Origin: Bifidobacterium sp. UBA6881
Lineage (GTDB): Bacteria; Actinomycetota; Actinomycetes; Actinomycetales; Bifidobacteriaceae
Length of the DNA: 25,717 nt
Assembly: GCA_002451435.1 (NCBI GenBank)
Contig: DKCF01000012.1
Location: 2,205-27,921 of the forward strand
Reading direction: 5' to 3'
Part shown: piece after piece, positions 24,268-25,717 of the stretch
How positions within the stretch are numbered: the stretch's first letter is position 1
How the letters are laid out: each line of letters opens with the position of its first letter
Made by a program: the position numbers and the translations under genes
The notes under the pieces: generated by a model
Seen by the model: the letters and a program-made list of their open reading frames with translations, nothing else
What the model was told of the DNA's origin: nothing
Database searches by the model: none

Positions 24268-24933
24268 TCAGGCTTTGAACGCGGCCTCGGCCTTGGCACG
24301 AATGGAATCGATGGCTTCTGCGGGATCTTCGGCGCCGTAGACCGCGGAACCGGCAACCAGCACATCGGCGCCCGCTTCCGCCACGATATGGGCGGTCTTC
24401 GGGCTCACGCCGCCATCGACCTGGATTTTGGTGTCCAAGCCACGACGCGTGATCTCATCACGCAGACGACGCACCTTGGCCATCTGGTTGTCAAGGAATT
24501 TCTGGCCGCCGAATCCCGGTTCGACGGTCATCACCAGAATCATATCGAATTCATCGAGGATGTCGAAAATAGGCTCGACGGGTTCGGCAGGGCGCACCGC
24601 GAAACAGGCCTTGCAGCCCATCTCGCGCAGCTGGCGGGCCAGCCGCACGGGAGCATGGGTGGCCCCCATATGGAAGCTGACCGAGGCCGCGCCAAGCTTG
24701 GCGTATTCCGGAGCCCAACGGTCGGGGTCCTCAATCATCAGATGCACATCGACCGGCAAATCGGTCACTTGGCAGATACGGGCCACAATCGGCTCGCCCA
24801 AGGTCAGATTCGGGACAAAATGGTGATCCATCACATCGACGTGCACGAGATCAGCGTTGGAGATCGCCTTGAGGTCACGCTCAAGATTACAAAAATCAGC
24901 AGATAGGATGCTGGGGGCGATTTGAATAGTCAT
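24268..24933 (-). CDS. rpe: Ribulose-phosphate 3-epimerase
   Basis: Rpe interconverts ribulose-5-phosphate and xylulose-5-phosphate. In bifidobacteria this feeds the phosphoketolase (bifid) shunt. The 221-residue TIM barrel has 'APSILSADF' (6-14), metal ligands His31 and Asp33 ('HVDVMD'), His64 ('DVHLMI'), 'TVEPGFGGQKF' and 'QVDGGVSPK'. No ribosome binding site is visible before ATG 24931-24933, but a -10-like TAGAAT ends seven bases ahead, suggesting a leaderless mRNA. Confidence 0.96.
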   Translation of the reverse strand: MTIQIAPSILSADFCNLERDLKAISNADLVHVDVMDHHFVPNLTLGEPIVARICQVTDLPVDVHLMIEDPDRWAPEYAKLGAASVSFHMGATHAPVRLARQLREMGCKACFAVRPAEPVEPIFDILDEFDMILVMTVEPGFGGQKFLDNQMAKVRRLRDEITRRGLDTKIQVDGGVSPKTAHIVAEAGADVLVAGSAVYGAEDPAEAIDSIRAKAEAAFKA

Positions 24934-24940
24934 GGTTCAC

Positions 24941-24946
24941 ATTCTA
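24941..24946 (-). promoter_or_regulatory. Candidate -10 element for a leaderless rpe transcript
   Basis: Minus-strand TAGAAT is followed by seven bases (GTGAACC) and then the rpe ATG, which puts transcription start at or within a base or two of the A of ATG. No Shine-Dalgarno sequence is present. No matching -35 is seen, which is common for such actinobacterial promoters. Confidence 0.5.
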
Positions 24947-24968
24947 TGGTTGGCGAAAGACTATCGCC

Positions 24969-25001
24969 GTTCGGATGCTGGCTGCGTGCCGTCATCCGAA
25001 C
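24969..25001. terminator. Hairpin after lgt, possible terminator
   Basis: GTTCGGATG (24969-24977) pairs with CATCCGAAC (24993-25001), and an inner GGC/GCC extends the stem after a two-base mismatch. It starts nine bases after the lgt stop codon. There is no T-tract in either direction, so termination, if any, is probably weak or factor-assisted. Confidence 0.5.
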
Positions 25002-25009
25002 ACGTGGTC

Positions 25010-25717
25010 TCATTTGTTGTCGGTGAATTCATCGGTTGTTCGCGTAGCCGGAACCTCCGCTGTTACGGTTTTGGATTCGTTCGAGCCGTCAACGCGTTGC
25101 CCGCCGTACGCCTGAATCTCGATTTCGGTGACCGTCCGAAGCTTCTCAGCCAGCAGATCGGTGTGCTTGCCCATCTGCTGGACGGCGATGAACGACACCA
25201 CACCCAATACGAACACCACCAGGGACACCCAGACGTTGATGCGGATGCCGAGGAACTCATGCGCGTAATCGATGCGCAGGGACTCGATCCATGCGCGGCC
25301 GGCCGTGTACCACATGATGTACACCGTGAACAGCGAACCAGCTTTGAGACGTCGCATCGCCCTGGCGCCGATGAAGATGATCACAGCGGCTCCGATGAGA
25401 TTCCAAATCATCTCGTAGAGAAACGTCGGATGGAACAACGTGCCCACCGGGCAGGTCGCGCCGTCATAGCACTGTTCGCTGTGCCCGATGGCGGAACCCG
25501 TGGTATTGAGCTTCAGCCCCCAAGGAAGCGTCGTCGGAGCGCCGTACAGCTCCTGGTTGAACCAATTGCCCAGACGTCCGATGGCCTGCGCCACCAGCAA
25601 ACCGGGCGCCACGGCATCGCCGAGCAAAGCCATCGGATAATGCTTGTGGTGGCACCACGCCCAAGCAGCGAGTCCTCCTAGAACGACACCGCCCCAAATG
25701 CCAAGTCCGCCGTTCCA
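25010..25717 (-). CDS. lgt: Prolipoprotein diacylglyceryl transferase (N-terminus outside window)
   Basis: Lgt attaches diacylglycerol from phosphatidylglycerol to the lipobox cysteine of lipoproteins. The visible 235 residues start at 'WNGGLGIWGG', equivalent to the conserved Gly-rich loop of the family. They include the signature 'GRLGNWFNQELYG', 'HPTFLYEMIWN' and 'GRAWIESLRID', with several membrane helices. A hydrophilic tail of about 60 residues (rich in Thr/Glu/Asp) follows the last helix, longer than in Escherichia coli Lgt. The start codon lies beyond the right edge. Its lipid donor is the product pathway of pgsA at 22462-23061. Confidence 0.95.
   Translation of the reverse strand, partial: WNGGLGIWGGVVLGGLAAWAWCHHKHYPMALLGDAVAPGLLVAQAIGRLGNWFNQELYGAPTTLPWGLKLNTTGSAIGHSEQCYDGATCPVGTLFHPTFLYEMIWNLIGAAVIIFIGARAMRRLKAGSLFTVYIMWYTAGRAWIESLRIDYAHEFLGIRINVWVSLVVFVLGVVSFIAVQQMGKHTDLLAEKLRTVTEIEIQAYGGQRVDGSNESKTVTAEVPATRTTDEFTDNK

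Overview
The window looks like chromosomal DNA of a Bifidobacterium. This is inferred from moderately high GC, a cytidylate kinase fused to the GTPase Der in one chain, a eukaryotic-type UDP-glucose pyrophosphorylase, and actinobacterial gene neighbourhoods (sucC-sucD-DUF6350-purH-DUF3017; thrS-phosphatidylinositol-phosphate synthase-yebC-ruvCAB-yajC-apt; pgsA-DUF881-sbp-DUF881). The species cannot be named from this alone. Almost every gene is on the minus strand. The exceptions are a tRNA-Pro, a small tandem ribbon-helix-helix gene and an aquaporin gene.

Layout, left to right: (1) 1-926, the 5' part of a WYL/PafBC-like regulator gene that runs off the left edge. (2) 1070-2548, UDP-glucose pyrophosphorylase. 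(3) 2645-3515, a plus-strand island: promoter, leader hairpin, tRNA-Pro(GGG), terminator, then a small two-repeat RHH protein closed by a 17-bp hairpin. (4) 3535-6434, rluB and cmk-der, overlapping by four bases. (5) 6551-7675, a MIP-family channel convergent with and overlapping a DUF3017 membrane protein. (6) 7810-13526, apt-sucC-sucD-DUF6350-purH, tightly packed. (7) 13641-17201, yebC-ruvC-ruvA-ruvB-yajC with a LexA-type box before ruvA. (8) 17325-20138, threonyl-tRNA synthetase and a phosphatidylinositol-phosphate-synthase-like enzyme. (9) 20307-23061, pgsA and the DUF881-Sbp-DUF881 membrane module. (10) 23075-24933, rpe-hisE-hisG with a terminator-like hairpin directly before the hisG ribosome binding site. 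(11) 25010-25717, the C-terminal part of lgt, running off the right edge.

Functionally the window is mostly core housekeeping: tRNA charging, rRNA modification and ribosome assembly, Holliday-junction repair, purine synthesis and salvage, histidine synthesis, phospholipid and lipoprotein synthesis, and sugar-nucleotide supply. I found no CRISPR array, insertion sequence, phage gene or defence island. No stretch longer than 300 bases lacks an assigned feature; the longest gene-free stretch, 2773-3039, holds a terminator and two hairpins.

I see no clearly new multi-gene system. The most useful leads are small: the single-chain tandem RHH protein, the hisE/hisG hairpin that abuts a ribosome binding site, the aquaporin/DUF3017 antisense arrangement, the SOS box inside the ruv operon, a probably leaderless rpe, an AT-only palindrome before sucC, and streamlined versions of known actinobacterial clusters that lack purN, folD, secD and secF.
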